Shown here piece after piece: positions 17,152 to 26,987 of a stretch of 64,000 nt of DNA. Position 1 is the stretch's first letter, and every line of letters begins with the position of its first letter. The notes under the pieces are model-generated. The model saw nothing but the letters and a program-made list of their open reading frames with translations. It was not told where the DNA came from and ran no database searches. The position numbers and the translations under genes are program-made. The stretch comes from Thalassolituus sp034111725 (GTDB lineage: Bacteria; Pseudomonadota; Gammaproteobacteria; Pseudomonadales; Oceanobacteraceae): positions 33,333 to 97,332 of the forward strand of contig NZ_JAWUWR010000012.1 of assembly GCF_034111725.1 (NCBI RefSeq), written 5' to 3'.

Positions 17152-18789
17152 ATGCCTCTTTCGCGTCGTGAGTTTTTGTTGGATAGCGCTGGTAGTACAT
17201 TGCTCGCGCCCTTGTTTCGTTTACCGTCATCGCGTCGCGGATTTCCATTTCGTCATGGCGTGGCAAGTGGCGATGCTCTAACCGACCGAGTCATATTATG
17301 GACTCGAATATCTTCCGATCATGATACCGCCAGTGTTGGCTTTCGCTATGTCGTCGCTCTGGATCAAGATTTGAAAAACAGGGTCGTCGATGCCTACGGA
17401 GTTACGGATTCTAGTCGCGATTTTACGGTTAAGATTGATGTCGATGGCTTGCAAGCAAACACCACGTATTTTTATGCTTTTGAAGCTTTAGGTCAGTGGT
17501 CAGACACAGGGCGAACTCGCACGTTGCCGGAAGGTTCATGCAAACATCTACGTATTGCATTCACCTCCTGTTCTAACTTTGCCCAAGGTTATTTTAATGT
17601 TTATCGCGATTTAGCCGCGCGTACCGATCTCGATGCTATTTTGCATCTCGGTGATTACATTTATGAATACGCTAACCTCGAAGAAAGCCTAACCACTGGA
17701 CGCATACATGAACCTCCACGCGAGACATTAACCCTCGCTGATTATCGAGCGCGTCATGCTTGCTATAAGAGCGATCGTGATTTACAGCAGGTACATCGCC
17801 AGCATGGTTTCTATATCATTTGGGATGATCATGAAGTCGCTAATAACGCATGGCTAGGTGGCGCAGGTAATCACGATGAAGCGACCGAAGGCGCTTGGCA
17901 GAATCGTTTAACTGGAGCTGTTCAAGCCTATTTTGAATGGATGCCGGTGCGCGAACCCGTTAATCAACAAGGGGTTTATCGCAATGTTCGTTTTGGTGAT
18001 TTACTCGACTTAAACATGTTAGATACGCGCCTAGCCGGTCGCGATGCCCAAGCTGAAACCTTGGAGGAGCGCAATCATAGTGATCGAACCTTGTTGGGCC
18101 ATCCTCAAGAGCAATGGTTAAGTGAATGCTTGCAAGCGGCCCAACAGCAAGGAGTGCGTTGGAAAGTCATGGGCCAACAGGTCATGGTAGCGCAGCTTGG
18201 TACCAATGATCGTCCTTTTAATTACGATCAATGGGACGGATACCCAGCGGCAAGACAGCGCTTATTCGACAGTGTTCGCTCAGCAAATGTTGAAAATTGG
18301 GTGGTATTAACTGGCGATATTCATTCGAGTTGGGCAATGACCTTACATGATGATCCATTCGCAGATTTACCGACACCTGCGCTGGGTGTTGAACTAGTGA
18401 CGCCAGGGGTGACCTCACCTGGGATTACCCAGTATGCGCAAGCAAAATTAGCAGCGTCTTCGCTAGAAGCCTTACTACCACATCTTGAATTTGTTGATTT
18501 TTATTATCGCGGCTATGTGCTGTTAGATATTACGCATGAGCGTATGCAGGCAGAATGGTGGGTCGTTGATCAGGTTGATAATTATAAATATCGCAGTGAT
18601 TGCTTGCGTGCGTTACAGATTCCAGCAGGCGAAGCGACATTTATTGTTGCCCCTGAAATCACTCCATCTAAGCAGCAAAACTTGGCAGATATCCCGAGTT
18701 TTTCCGGTGAGTTCACTTACTTGCGCGAATGGCGACGACCAGAAAACCAAGGTGTTGATGGTATGATCGCCGCACAAGCATCACGCTAA
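17152..18789 (+). CDS. phoD: PhoD-family alkaline phosphatase/phosphodiesterase, Tat-exported
   Basis: An exported metallophosphatase of 545 residues. The N-terminus MPLSRREFLLDSAG is a twin-arginine signal, which decides the start at ATG 17152 rather than a TTG at 17038. Family metal-binding segments are HLGDYIYEY, WDDHEVANN and TGDIHSSW. PhoD enzymes release phosphate from phosphomono- and diesters outside the cytoplasm, usually with Ca and Fe. It is flanked by two paralogous alpha/beta hydrolase genes on the opposite strand. Confidence 0.88.
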   Translation: MPLSRREFLLDSAGSTLLAPLFRLPSSRRGFPFRHGVASGDALTDRVILWTRISSDHDTASVGFRYVVALDQDLKNRVVDAYGVTDSSRDFTVKIDVDGLQANTTYFYAFEALGQWSDTGRTRTLPEGSCKHLRIAFTSCSNFAQGYFNVYRDLAARTDLDAILHLGDYIYEYANLEESLTTGRIHEPPRETLTLADYRARHACYKSDRDLQQVHRQHGFYIIWDDHEVANNAWLGGAGNHDEATEGAWQNRLTGAVQAYFEWMPVREPVNQQGVYRNVRFGDLLDLNMLDTRLAGRDAQAETLEERNHSDRTLLGHPQEQWLSECLQAAQQQGVRWKVMGQQVMVAQLGTNDRPFNYDQWDGYPAARQRLFDSVRSANVENWVVLTGDIHSSWAMTLHDDPFADLPTPALGVELVTPGVTSPGITQYAQAKLAASSLEALLPHLEFVDFYYRGYVLLDITHERMQAEWWVVDQVDNYKYRSDCLRALQIPAGEATFIVAPEITPSKQQNLADIPSFSGEFTYLREWRRPENQGVDGMIAAQASR

Positions 18790-18795
18790 ATACGA

Positions 18796-19689
18796 TTACT
18801 TTTCTAATAAAAACGCTAGGCAGTCGGCGGCACTTTGCTCTGGAATTTCTTCCATGGGCATATGTCCGCAATTATCGTAAATCACCGCACGAGCGTTTGG
18901 AATCTCCTTAGCAAAACGATGCGCATGGGCAACTGGAATCCATGCATCTTGCTTGCCCCACATGATCAGTGCTGGCTGAGTAATATTTTTCAGTGGGCGC
19001 GTATCGAAACCAACATTATTACGAATGTAACGCACAACACGAGCGGCTGAAGCCCGGTTTCCCGGGCGCATCATCATGTCGTAGTAGCATTCTAATTGTT
19101 CTTTTTTAATGCGATCTGGCTGGCCGTAAAGAGAGCGTACTGAACCATACAAAGCCTTGCGCGGGATCTTCATACGCGATGCTGACCATCCAGCAAAGGG
19201 CACAGCCAATGATGAGATAGTCGCAGGTGGAATAAAAAAGAAACCAGCAGCATCTAATAGTACAAACTTACTCACTTTATGCGGATAGCGTGCTGCAAAG
19301 TCCCAGGTCATCCAACCACCTAACGAATTTCCGGCTACCATGCAGGTTTCTATCCCTAGTGCATCAGTAAATTCGTTCAAAAAGTCACTGTACATGTGTT
19401 TGTACACACCTTTTGGGTGTGGGCCTGTAAGACCATAGTTTGGATTGTCTAAACAGATGACACGGAAGTGCTTGCTGAGAATGTCGCTCCAATCGTTCCA
19501 AGTATGCAGAGAAGAAAACATACCATGGAGTAAAAGCAATACAGGACCTTGGCCGACGTCACGGTAATGAATCTTCATCCCCTGCAGCTCTAGATACTTC
19601 GAGTCGGGTAATTCGTGGCGTTGTTTGATTTCCTCTAGGGGGATCGCGAAACGCTCTTCGGATAACGACGCCAAGGCTCGCTGGAACAT
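18796..19689 (-). CDS. alpha/beta hydrolase, paralogue of 15944-16906
   Basis: A 297-residue hydrolase with nucleophile S122 in GNSLGG, an acid in GKQDAWIP and a histidine in CGHMPMEE. The cap-region pattern YYDMMMRPGNR matches YHDMMLARGNR of the other hydrolase, so the two are paralogues. It converges with phoD, with only 6 bases between the stops. Substrate unknown. Confidence 0.87.
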   Translation of the reverse strand: MFQRALASLSEERFAIPLEEIKQRHELPDSKYLELQGMKIHYRDVGQGPVLLLLHGMFSSLHTWNDWSDILSKHFRVICLDNPNYGLTGPHPKGVYKHMYSDFLNEFTDALGIETCMVAGNSLGGWMTWDFAARYPHKVSKFVLLDAAGFFFIPPATISSLAVPFAGWSASRMKIPRKALYGSVRSLYGQPDRIKKEQLECYYDMMMRPGNRASAARVVRYIRNNVGFDTRPLKNITQPALIMWGKQDAWIPVAHAHRFAKEIPNARAVIYDNCGHMPMEEIPEQSAADCLAFLLEK

Positions 19690-19881
19690 AATTCAACCTC
19701 ATTTGATGATGGCGACTATTGTCTACGGATAATGCAATTAATATAAGGGATTATCATGCCGAAATTCGGTCTATTTGCGTATTTTTCACTCAATGATGGG
19801 GCGTGGAATCGAAAGTGATACAATCAAAGCCGTTTTAGTATGCAAAAGTGACATTATGTCTAGAAACTTTCCTCCCATTTT

Positions 19882-20874
19882 TTGTTTGCGGTTCGGCTTA
19901 AATTGGTAACGTTTGACTCGCTAAGCGAGCATGCATCATATCAATTGGGGTTTAGTGTTTTTGAAGCGCATGCGGGTATGGCAGCCATTGATTATATAGC
20001 GCCACATTTTCCGCGGCTGAATCTAGACGAATTAGCTCAATTCTTTGCCGACGAAAGAGTTTGGCTTAAGGTTAGCGAAGATAATCATGCTGAGACTAAG
20101 CAGGTATTAATATCGGCTCAGTATGTATTGCAGACTCACGATTGTCTTTATGTTGAAATTCCAAATCATAGCGAAGATCCCGTTAACACTCAGTGGACGA
20201 CTGTATGGGAAAATCACGAATTACTAGCGATATACAAGCCACCGCTGTTGCCGGTTAGTCGCACGACGCGAAATTTATACGGTACTTTGATTTCTCTTGT
20301 TCGTCGCCATAGTCCGTGGACGCAAGCACAGTTATTACATCGCTTAGATACAGAAACATCAGGTCTTATTTTATTGGCGAAAAATTCTTACGCTGATAAA
20401 AAATGGAAGAAAAAGTTTGAGCGTCTAATGCAAGGTAAAATTTATCATGCTTGGGTGTTTGGCAAACCGGATTGGCAAGAAATGACATTGGAATGCGACA
20501 TCTCCGAGCGCGAAGGCAGTGCTATTCGTAGTCGTATGTACGTCGTTGAAGACGATGTTAGCGATTATAAAAACCCGAAACTTAGTAAAACCCATTTTCA
20601 AGTAATTCGTAATGAAGATGATAGGTCGCTCATTGAATGTCGATTATTTACCGGTAAAAAACATCAAATTCGTACGCATTTAGCTTATCTTGGGTATCCC
20701 ATTGTTGGCGATAAGATTTATGCATTTGATGGTCTTTATTATTTAAAACGCTTTCAAGGCCCGTTAACCGCAGAAGACTTTCGAATGTTAGGCAGCGAGC
20801 ATCATTTGCTGCAAGCAGTACGTTTAGAGTTATGTATCGAAAAAGACAGCATTCAGACCATTGAGTTGAAGTAA
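19882..20874 (+). CDS. RluA-family pseudouridine synthase
   Basis: Isomerises uridine to pseudouridine in RNA. The catalytic aspartate is D156 (counting from the start given) in LLHRLDTETSGL, and the RluA C-terminal motif is TGKKHQIRTHL. The start is unsure: the frame opens at TTG 19882, with the next ATG at 19978 (residue 33), while a well-placed ATG at 19856 is one frame away across a T6 run. A start at 19856 plus a one-base shift would give a longer N-terminus. Confidence 0.83.
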   Translation: MFAVRLKLVTFDSLSEHASYQLGFSVFEAHAGMAAIDYIAPHFPRLNLDELAQFFADERVWLKVSEDNHAETKQVLISAQYVLQTHDCLYVEIPNHSEDPVNTQWTTVWENHELLAIYKPPLLPVSRTTRNLYGTLISLVRRHSPWTQAQLLHRLDTETSGLILLAKNSYADKKWKKKFERLMQGKIYHAWVFGKPDWQEMTLECDISEREGSAIRSRMYVVEDDVSDYKNPKLSKTHFQVIRNEDDRSLIECRLFTGKKHQIRTHLAYLGYPIVGDKIYAFDGLYYLKRFQGPLTAEDFRMLGSEHHLLQAVRLELCIEKDSIQTIELK

Positions 20875-20880
20875 TAGATA

Positions 20881-21894
20881 TTACTTGTCGGTGGGGATCA
20901 CTGCTTCTTTAGTGGTATTTTCCAGACTTGAATTTAAGCGCACGATTTCATTTTTGGTATATGTTGTTCTCGCAATGCTCTCGCCATTTGCCGCTTTTTT
21001 CATATTTCGATAGGTTTCTCGACCCATTTCGAAGAAGTCGATACTCACGAAGGCGTGTACTAAATGGTCTTTTAATAATGCTTTATAGCTCGGCAATATT
21101 TTGCCGACACCAATAATGATAATCTTTTTATGCGTCTTTAGTTCGTTGTTATAGATTTCTACCGTATCCCGGAAGGTGTCGATATCATTCATTGGCCAAG
21201 CGCCTACGGAGAGAAATACATCAGAACCAATACCATTAAAGGTATTGCTGAGTTGCGTCATGGTACGTTCAACATTATCGCCAGAGTTCCATGGGCAACG
21301 TTCAGGCTCGTACCAACCACCTTCACCTTGTAAACGTTGACCATCCAAGAAGCTTTTTTGACCGCTTAGAGTGCGCCGTACGGCTAAGATTCGTTCGGCA
21401 AGATTGGGGTCATGGTTTACCGTCATTAAACAGATGCAACCGCCGTTAGGCTTGAGTTCTTGTGCCATCAGGGCGAGTTCTTGTCCGAAAGTCACGTTAT
21501 CGGCACCGACATAGCCACGGCTAAGTACTTTATCGACACCACTGAACGGTGAATCAAACGTTAAAATAGGAATGCGTGCCTGACTAATGGCTTGTGCGAT
21601 AAATTCAGACTTAGTTACAGAAATCGCAATGGCATCGTATTGGCGAGAGGCGAGTGCTGTCTCGATTGCATTGTATTGCAAGTGGGCATTGGAATCTCCG
21701 TGTCCTCCTAGTAAAACGCAAGTATCGGCATTTAATGCGGCGGCTTCTTGGCATCCCTGAGCGGCATCGATGAAGTTTTGATCATCAATACTTTTACCGA
21801 CTAGAGCGAAATTCATACCTTCAGCGGCTACTATTGAATTCATTAGTAGCCCTACGCAAAGCTGCAGTGCGGTACCGGTGATCCTAGATAACAT
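20881..21894 (-). CDS. periplasmic sugar-binding-type protein (type 1), orphan
   Basis: A 337-residue exported binding protein. The signal peptide ends near VAA/EG (residues 24-25). The sequence follows the ribose/LacI-type periplasmic fold: FALVGKSIDDQNFIDAAQGC, then DAIAISVTKSEF, TFDSPFSGVDKV and YVGADNVTFGQ. No ABC permease or ATPase is adjacent, so it may work with a distant transporter or as the sensing part of a signalling system. Ligand unknown. Confidence 0.8.
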   Translation of the reverse strand: MLSRITGTALQLCVGLLMNSIVAAEGMNFALVGKSIDDQNFIDAAQGCQEAAALNADTCVLLGGHGDSNAHLQYNAIETALASRQYDAIAISVTKSEFIAQAISQARIPILTFDSPFSGVDKVLSRGYVGADNVTFGQELALMAQELKPNGGCICLMTVNHDPNLAERILAVRRTLSGQKSFLDGQRLQGEGGWYEPERCPWNSGDNVERTMTQLSNTFNGIGSDVFLSVGAWPMNDIDTFRDTVEIYNNELKTHKKIIIIGVGKILPSYKALLKDHLVHAFVSIDFFEMGRETYRNMKKAANGESIARTTYTKNEIVRLNSSLENTTKEAVIPTDK

Positions 21895-22034
21895 TGGAAA
21901 TTCTATGCCTGTACTAAATCAAAGCGATTTATAGGTTAGCAGTCGTGGAATTGCATTGCTAGATAAATGAAAACCGCTCTCAAATACAGTATTTTAAGCT
22001 TAGTCTAAGTACGCCACTATTGAGCGGATATTTG

Positions 22035-22073
22035 GAGTATAAAAAACCGAGTTATTCTCGGCTTTTTATACTC
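22035..22073 (-). terminator. rho-independent terminator of the thrombospondin-3 gene
   Basis: A long stem (GAGTAT...CCGAG with CTCGG...ATACTC) and 5-base loop give a T6 on the minus strand just after the stop at 22093. Confidence 0.85.
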
Positions 22074-22092
22074 TAGGAAGACGATGAGGTAC

Positions 22093-24687
22093 CTATATTG
22101 GTTGGAATCGTCTGGCGTAAAAATAGCGCTGTCGGAAGACGACGCTTATACAAGCGATGAGTAGCCAGAATGGCGATAGGCTGCCACCGCCTCCAGAGCT
22201 ACTTTTGCGTTCTACTGTCTGTTCGGTTACTGGCTCTGGAATTTCTGGTGTTTGGCTGCTTTCAGTGATGTCTGCTGCAATCTGTTTGATATCGACACGG
22301 TCATCAGTATTAGTACTTATTATATGCAGTGATTCCATACCGTAACGACCTATGCCCTCTAGAAAGCGAGAATTTCTTTCGCCGTCGAACAAGGTGATGT
22401 AATTAACTTGCTGGCCATTAAACTCCATCACGCCTTTGTCGAGCATTATGATTAAGTTGTGTTCTGTATAGTCTCGGGGGCTTTCTGATCTCGAAAAATG
22501 ATATTGTGCTGTGGTTTCAGAATAAAAGCTTTCGCCTTCCCGCATTTCAAAAGGTAAATATTTTAATCCATCAGGATAGGTAATTTCGCCATCATACCCG
22601 CGTTGGGTGATATAAATACCGTCTTCACGAATTTCGTAAACTCTTTCGTATAAACCGATTAAACCTACTGCATCGTCGTGAAATTGATTATTTTCTAGCG
22701 CTTCAATATTGCCAGTGAAAATATCATGTAGAGACGGAGTGCCACTGTGATCAGAAAAAGCCTCATAGGTGTATTCGATATTTCCAAGGGGAAAATACTG
22801 GGTAATATCGATCGTTTCAAACTCGTTATAAACGAAAGGATCGGTGCCGATATTCCATTCATACACATCGACCGCACCGTCGCTGTCAGAATCTCCATAG
22901 AAATTTTCGCGGTAGCGTGGATCTCTTGATTCTATCGTCGCTTCGAGGGCGTCAGACAAGCCATCTTGGTCATCGTCGGTATCGCAGGCATCGCCCCAGC
23001 TATCTATAAAAAGTAAGCTGCTGTCTTCATAGTTTTCTTGATAAGGGTTGTAGACCAGGGGGCAGTTATCATCAATGTCGGCGACACCATCACTGTCGGT
23101 ATCAGCATCGCCGTAATCACAGAGATCACCGAGGCCGTCACCGTCGGAATCGGTTTGATCTTCCTCGTATTGGTATGGGCAGTTATCTAATTGGTTAACA
23201 ATACCGTCGTTGTCGGCATCTTGTCCGAAGGCAATGGCATCGACATTGAGTGATGCGTAAGTGTCCGAGTACCAGCTAAATTCAGCAGTAAATACAATGG
23301 TAACTAGGTGAGGGCCACTGGTTAAAGATCTATATCCTAACCTGTTAACGTTCTCGCTCCCATCAATTATTACGCTGACGGTTATTGCTTCAGCCGCATA
23401 AGGGTTGCTATCTTCTAAAAAAACTATATTTAATAGGCCAGCAGACGCGTTATTAAGCGCAACAGTAAATTGGCTTGTGATAGTTTCGTCAATATTTTCG
23501 TATGGGTTGTGGGCATTGATGACGCTTCGGATCATTAGGGTTCGATAGCTCTTGGTGCCAACGTCACCGGTATCGTCAAGCGCCCACAATTGACTCGGCG
23601 TCGCCAACACCCGGTCTGATCTGCCACTGCTAAAATCAATGACAAGGTCATCGGTGGTCGCAGGAATTGATTCTGAATCGGTTGGTGATGAGCCTAGTAA
23701 TACTTCAATAAGATTATTGTAGCCGTCGCCGTCAAAATCTTCGGTCGCATCCGTCGGCGTTTTCGGATCGGTATTTAATGTGGCTTCCAAATCGTCGGAA
23801 ATACCATCATCGTCGTCATCGTCATCACAGACATCACCAAAACTATCATTATCTGAATTTAACTGATCGGTGTTACTTATTAAGGTGCAGTTATCTTCAG
23901 TTTCTATAATGCCGTCGTTGTCGGTATCGGCCGCAAAGATTATGTCTTTGAATTGAAGAACCTGATCGCTCGAGGTGGGTATTTCATGTGCAATCGTTAT
24001 CAGGGTTGGACCGGCAGTAATTTTCATGGTGAGATCGGCTGTATAATCAGCTTGTGTTTCACCATAAATTTCATTGCCTTGTTTTACACCATTGATATAA
24101 ACATCGGGAAGTACTACCCCGTCACTACTATAAAAAGATATTTTTACAATGCCGTCGATCGCTGGGTTCAATGGAATATCCAGAGTTGCAATAATATTTT
24201 CGGTGTAACCTCTACCAAGTTCTATGGCCCAATCTTGATAGTTCCATGCGTAATATGGCGCGAAGTGAATTTGGCTTATATCAGTGAAATCTTTTTCGAA
24301 AAATGTGACCGATTCGGGAATGGAGTTAATATCATCTGCTGCGGAACCCAAGAGTATTTCAATCAGGTTGTTGTAACCGTCACCATCAAAATCATCTGAG
24401 AGTACGTCGGGATTCGTTGGGTCACTGCCGAATAGATCTTCAAGTACGTCAGACACCCCATCGTCGTCGTCGTCATCGTCACAGGCATCACCTAGGAACT
24501 CATCGTCGAAATCGGAGTTTGTTTGATCTGGGTTTGCTATCTCTGGGCAGTTATCATCGATATCTGCAATGCCATCGCCATCAAAGTCGGTAATTGCCAT
24601 TGAATAAGGCGCAACAGTGATCAGAGCAGTGGCTAATGCCGTGAGAATACCGGTTTTTAGAAGGGGTGAAAGAATGCGAGTCGGCAT
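22093..24687 (-). CDS. secreted Ca-binding thrombospondin type-3 repeat protein with GlyGly-CTERM tail
   Basis: An 864-residue surface or secreted protein. Signal peptide at 1-31. Four blocks of thrombospondin type-3 repeats (D-x-D-x-D-G ... DNC-P ... GD-x-C-D) are spaced by beta-rich regions; each binds calcium through aspartate-rich loops. The C-terminus has a short tripartite anchor: SSSGGGGS, then a hydrophobic helix (PFWLLIACISVVF), then basic residues, which fits the GlyGly-CTERM signal removed by rhombosortase in type II secretion. AAGGAA precedes the start. The adhesive or enzymatic role of the inter-repeat domains is unknown. Confidence 0.83.
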   Translation of the reverse strand: MPTRILSPLLKTGILTALATALITVAPYSMAITDFDGDGIADIDDNCPEIANPDQTNSDFDDEFLGDACDDDDDDDGVSDVLEDLFGSDPTNPDVLSDDFDGDGYNNLIEILLGSAADDINSIPESVTFFEKDFTDISQIHFAPYYAWNYQDWAIELGRGYTENIIATLDIPLNPAIDGIVKISFYSSDGVVLPDVYINGVKQGNEIYGETQADYTADLTMKITAGPTLITIAHEIPTSSDQVLQFKDIIFAADTDNDGIIETEDNCTLISNTDQLNSDNDSFGDVCDDDDDDDGISDDLEATLNTDPKTPTDATEDFDGDGYNNLIEVLLGSSPTDSESIPATTDDLVIDFSSGRSDRVLATPSQLWALDDTGDVGTKSYRTLMIRSVINAHNPYENIDETITSQFTVALNNASAGLLNIVFLEDSNPYAAEAITVSVIIDGSENVNRLGYRSLTSGPHLVTIVFTAEFSWYSDTYASLNVDAIAFGQDADNDGIVNQLDNCPYQYEEDQTDSDGDGLGDLCDYGDADTDSDGVADIDDNCPLVYNPYQENYEDSSLLFIDSWGDACDTDDDQDGLSDALEATIESRDPRYRENFYGDSDSDGAVDVYEWNIGTDPFVYNEFETIDITQYFPLGNIEYTYEAFSDHSGTPSLHDIFTGNIEALENNQFHDDAVGLIGLYERVYEIREDGIYITQRGYDGEITYPDGLKYLPFEMREGESFYSETTAQYHFSRSESPRDYTEHNLIIMLDKGVMEFNGQQVNYITLFDGERNSRFLEGIGRYGMESLHIISTNTDDRVDIKQIAADITESSQTPEIPEPVTEQTVERKSSSGGGGSLSPFWLLIACISVVFRQRYFYARRFQPI

Positions 24688-24786
24688 TTAGCAACGTTCC
24701 TTGTTTATGTACTGGCCCTATCGTGCAGGAGTCATGGGTGCACAACCGTGCTGGCCTTATTGGTCTAAGAAGCAGTATACAGGAAT

Positions 24787-24817
24787 AAAAAAACCGGGCA
24801 CTAGGCCCGGTTTTTTC
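24787..24817 (-). terminator. rho-independent terminator of tkt
   Basis: CCGGGC/GCCCGG stem with a 5-base loop followed by a T-run on the minus strand, 18 bases after the transketolase stop. Confidence 0.9.
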
Positions 24818-24833
24818 TGCGCTGTCTCTTGTA

Positions 24834-26822
24834 TCAGAGCAGGCCGCTAACCGCTTCAACTACCGCTTCGGTGGTGATGTTGAAGTGTTTCATCAGGTCG
24901 CCTGCTGGTGCAGATTCACCGAAGGTTTCCATACCAATCACAGCGCCGTTTAGACCGACGAACTTGTACCAGTAATCTTTGTGCAGTGCTTCAACCGCAA
25001 CGCGTGCGCTGACCGCCGCCGGTAATACGGCTTCGCGGTAGGCCGCGTCTTGCGCAGAGAAGAGTTCTGCACATGGCATTGAAACCACACGGATATTTTT
25101 ACCGGTGAGTTTCTCGGCAGCTTCCACCGCCAACTGCACTTCGGAGCCAGTCGCCATGATGATAGCGTCTGGTGTGCCCGCGCAATCTTTCAGGATGTAG
25201 CCACCTTTGGTGATGTCGGCAACTTGCTGTGCATCACGAGTTTGGTGCGCTAGGTTCTGACGCGAGAAGATGAGGGCGCTTGGGCCATCCGTGCGTTCGA
25301 TCGCTGCTTTCCAAGACACTGCGGATTCAACGGTGTCGCATGGACGCCAAGTTTGCAGGTTAGGGGTGTAACGTAAGCTAGCGACTTGTTCTACTGGCTG
25401 GTGAGTCGGGCCGTCTTCGCCTAAGCCAATTGAATCGTGGGTATAAACGAAGATAACGCGTTGCTTCATAAGTGACGCCATGCGCACGGCGTTACGTGCA
25501 TATTCCATAAACATCAGGAAGGTTGCGCCATAAGGAACAAAGCCACGGTGCAGAGCAATACCATTCATCATGGCACTCATAGCGAACTCACGCACACCGT
25601 AGAATATGTAGTTACCTGCAGCATCGTTGGCACTTACGCCTTCACAACCTTTCCATAAGGTCAGGTTTGAGCCAGCCAAATCGGCTGAGCCGCCTAAAAA
25701 TTCTGGAAGCAGTGGACCGAAAGCATTCAAGGTATTTTGCGATGCTTTACGGCTAGCAATGACTTCGCCTTTGGCTTGGCATTCTTCGATATAGGCTTGC
25801 GCTTTGGCAGAGAAATCCGCTGGCAATTCGCTGTTAGCACGGCGCTTAAATTCAGCCGCTAATTCTGGATAAGCTTTGGCATAGGCATCAAACTTAGCAT
25901 TCCAAGTTTGTTCAGCTTTAGCGCCTTTTTCTTTTGCGCTCCAGCCTGCGTGCACGTTTTCTGGAATTTCAAATGGGCCGTATTTCCAACCTAAACGTTC
26001 GCGTGTTAGAGCAATTTCATCGTCGCCTAGTGGTGCACCGTGGCAATCTTCTTTGCCTTCTTTATTCGGTGAGCCAAAACCGATAATGGTTTTACAGCAA
26101 ATCAAGGTTGGTTGATCGCTGTTAGCGCGAGCCGTTTCAATGGCTTGCTTTATTTCATCAGAATCATGGCCGTTAACGCGCGGGATTACTTGCCAGCCGT
26201 AAGCTTCAAAACGCTTAACGGTATCGTCGGTAAACCAACCTTCAACTTCGCCATCAATTGAGATGCCGTTGTCGTCATAGAACGCGATTAATTTGCCTAG
26301 CCCTAACGTACCGGCCAGTGAGCACGCTTCGTGTGAGATACCTTCCATCATGCAGCCGTCACCCATAAAGACATAGGTGTTGTGATCAACGACGTCATGA
26401 CCTTCGCGGTTGAACTGTGCCGCCAATACTTTTTCAGCCAGTGCCATACCAACACCGTTGGCAATGCCTTGGCCTAGAGGACCGGTAGTGGTCTCGATAC
26501 CTGGTGCGTAGCCGTATTCTGGGTGACCCGGTGTTTTAGAGTGCAGCTGACGGAAGTTTTTCAGGTCGTCGATGCTGAGATCGTAACCGCTTAAGTGAAG
26601 CAGTGAGTAAATCAGCATTGAGCCGTGGCCGTTAGATAGAATAAAACGGTCGCGATCAGCCCATTCTGGATTTTCAGGGTTGTGCTGGAGGTAGTCGTTC
26701 CATAGCACTTCGGCGATGTCGGCCATGCCCATTGGGGCACCAGGGTGGCCAGATTTAGCCTTCTGTACAGCGTCCATGCTAAGTGCGCGGATGGCGTTAG
26801 CCAGTTCGGTACGGGTAGTCAT
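24834..26822 (-). CDS. tkt: transketolase
   Basis: Transfers two-carbon ketol groups in the pentose phosphate pathway using thiamine diphosphate. The 662 residues are full length. Visible are GHPGAPMGMAD near the N-terminus, the TPP-binding motif starting GDGCMMEG and ending with the conserved asparagine in DDNGIS, the pyrimidine domain REFAMSAMMNG, and SIGLGEDGPTHQP. It is transcribed alone here, with a terminator immediately downstream. Confidence 0.95.
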   Translation of the reverse strand: MTTRTELANAIRALSMDAVQKAKSGHPGAPMGMADIAEVLWNDYLQHNPENPEWADRDRFILSNGHGSMLIYSLLHLSGYDLSIDDLKNFRQLHSKTPGHPEYGYAPGIETTTGPLGQGIANGVGMALAEKVLAAQFNREGHDVVDHNTYVFMGDGCMMEGISHEACSLAGTLGLGKLIAFYDDNGISIDGEVEGWFTDDTVKRFEAYGWQVIPRVNGHDSDEIKQAIETARANSDQPTLICCKTIIGFGSPNKEGKEDCHGAPLGDDEIALTRERLGWKYGPFEIPENVHAGWSAKEKGAKAEQTWNAKFDAYAKAYPELAAEFKRRANSELPADFSAKAQAYIEECQAKGEVIASRKASQNTLNAFGPLLPEFLGGSADLAGSNLTLWKGCEGVSANDAAGNYIFYGVREFAMSAMMNGIALHRGFVPYGATFLMFMEYARNAVRMASLMKQRVIFVYTHDSIGLGEDGPTHQPVEQVASLRYTPNLQTWRPCDTVESAVSWKAAIERTDGPSALIFSRQNLAHQTRDAQQVADITKGGYILKDCAGTPDAIIMATGSEVQLAVEAAEKLTGKNIRVVSMPCAELFSAQDAAYREAVLPAAVSARVAVEALHKDYWYKFVGLNGAVIGMETFGESAPAGDLMKHFNITTEAVVEAVSGLL

Positions 26823-26960
26823 GTAACGACTCCTAGATCACAGTTGAAATGCGGCTTTAGACTAGCGGTGGTTTGTGACAACCGCTAGACAGAAAATTTG
26901 GGCGGCATTGTCTCGCAGATTGTCAGTAACGGCAACGCCGAAGGGAGGGATTGTCTGAGT

Positions 26961-26987
26961 AATCGCTAATCGTCTGTATTAGCGATT
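26961..26987. repeat. perfect inverted repeat over the end of the SpoU methyltransferase gene
   Basis: AATCGCTAAT and ATTAGCGATT form a 10-base stem with a 7-base loop that includes the stop codon. There is no T-run, so it may stabilise the 3' end rather than terminate. Confidence 0.45.

Noticed and set aside
23953..24399. 148-aa plus-strand ORF over the thrombospondin-3 gene
   Set aside because: Antisense to the signal-bearing, motif-rich protein; its composition (Ile/Asn/Cys-rich) is typical of a mirror frame.
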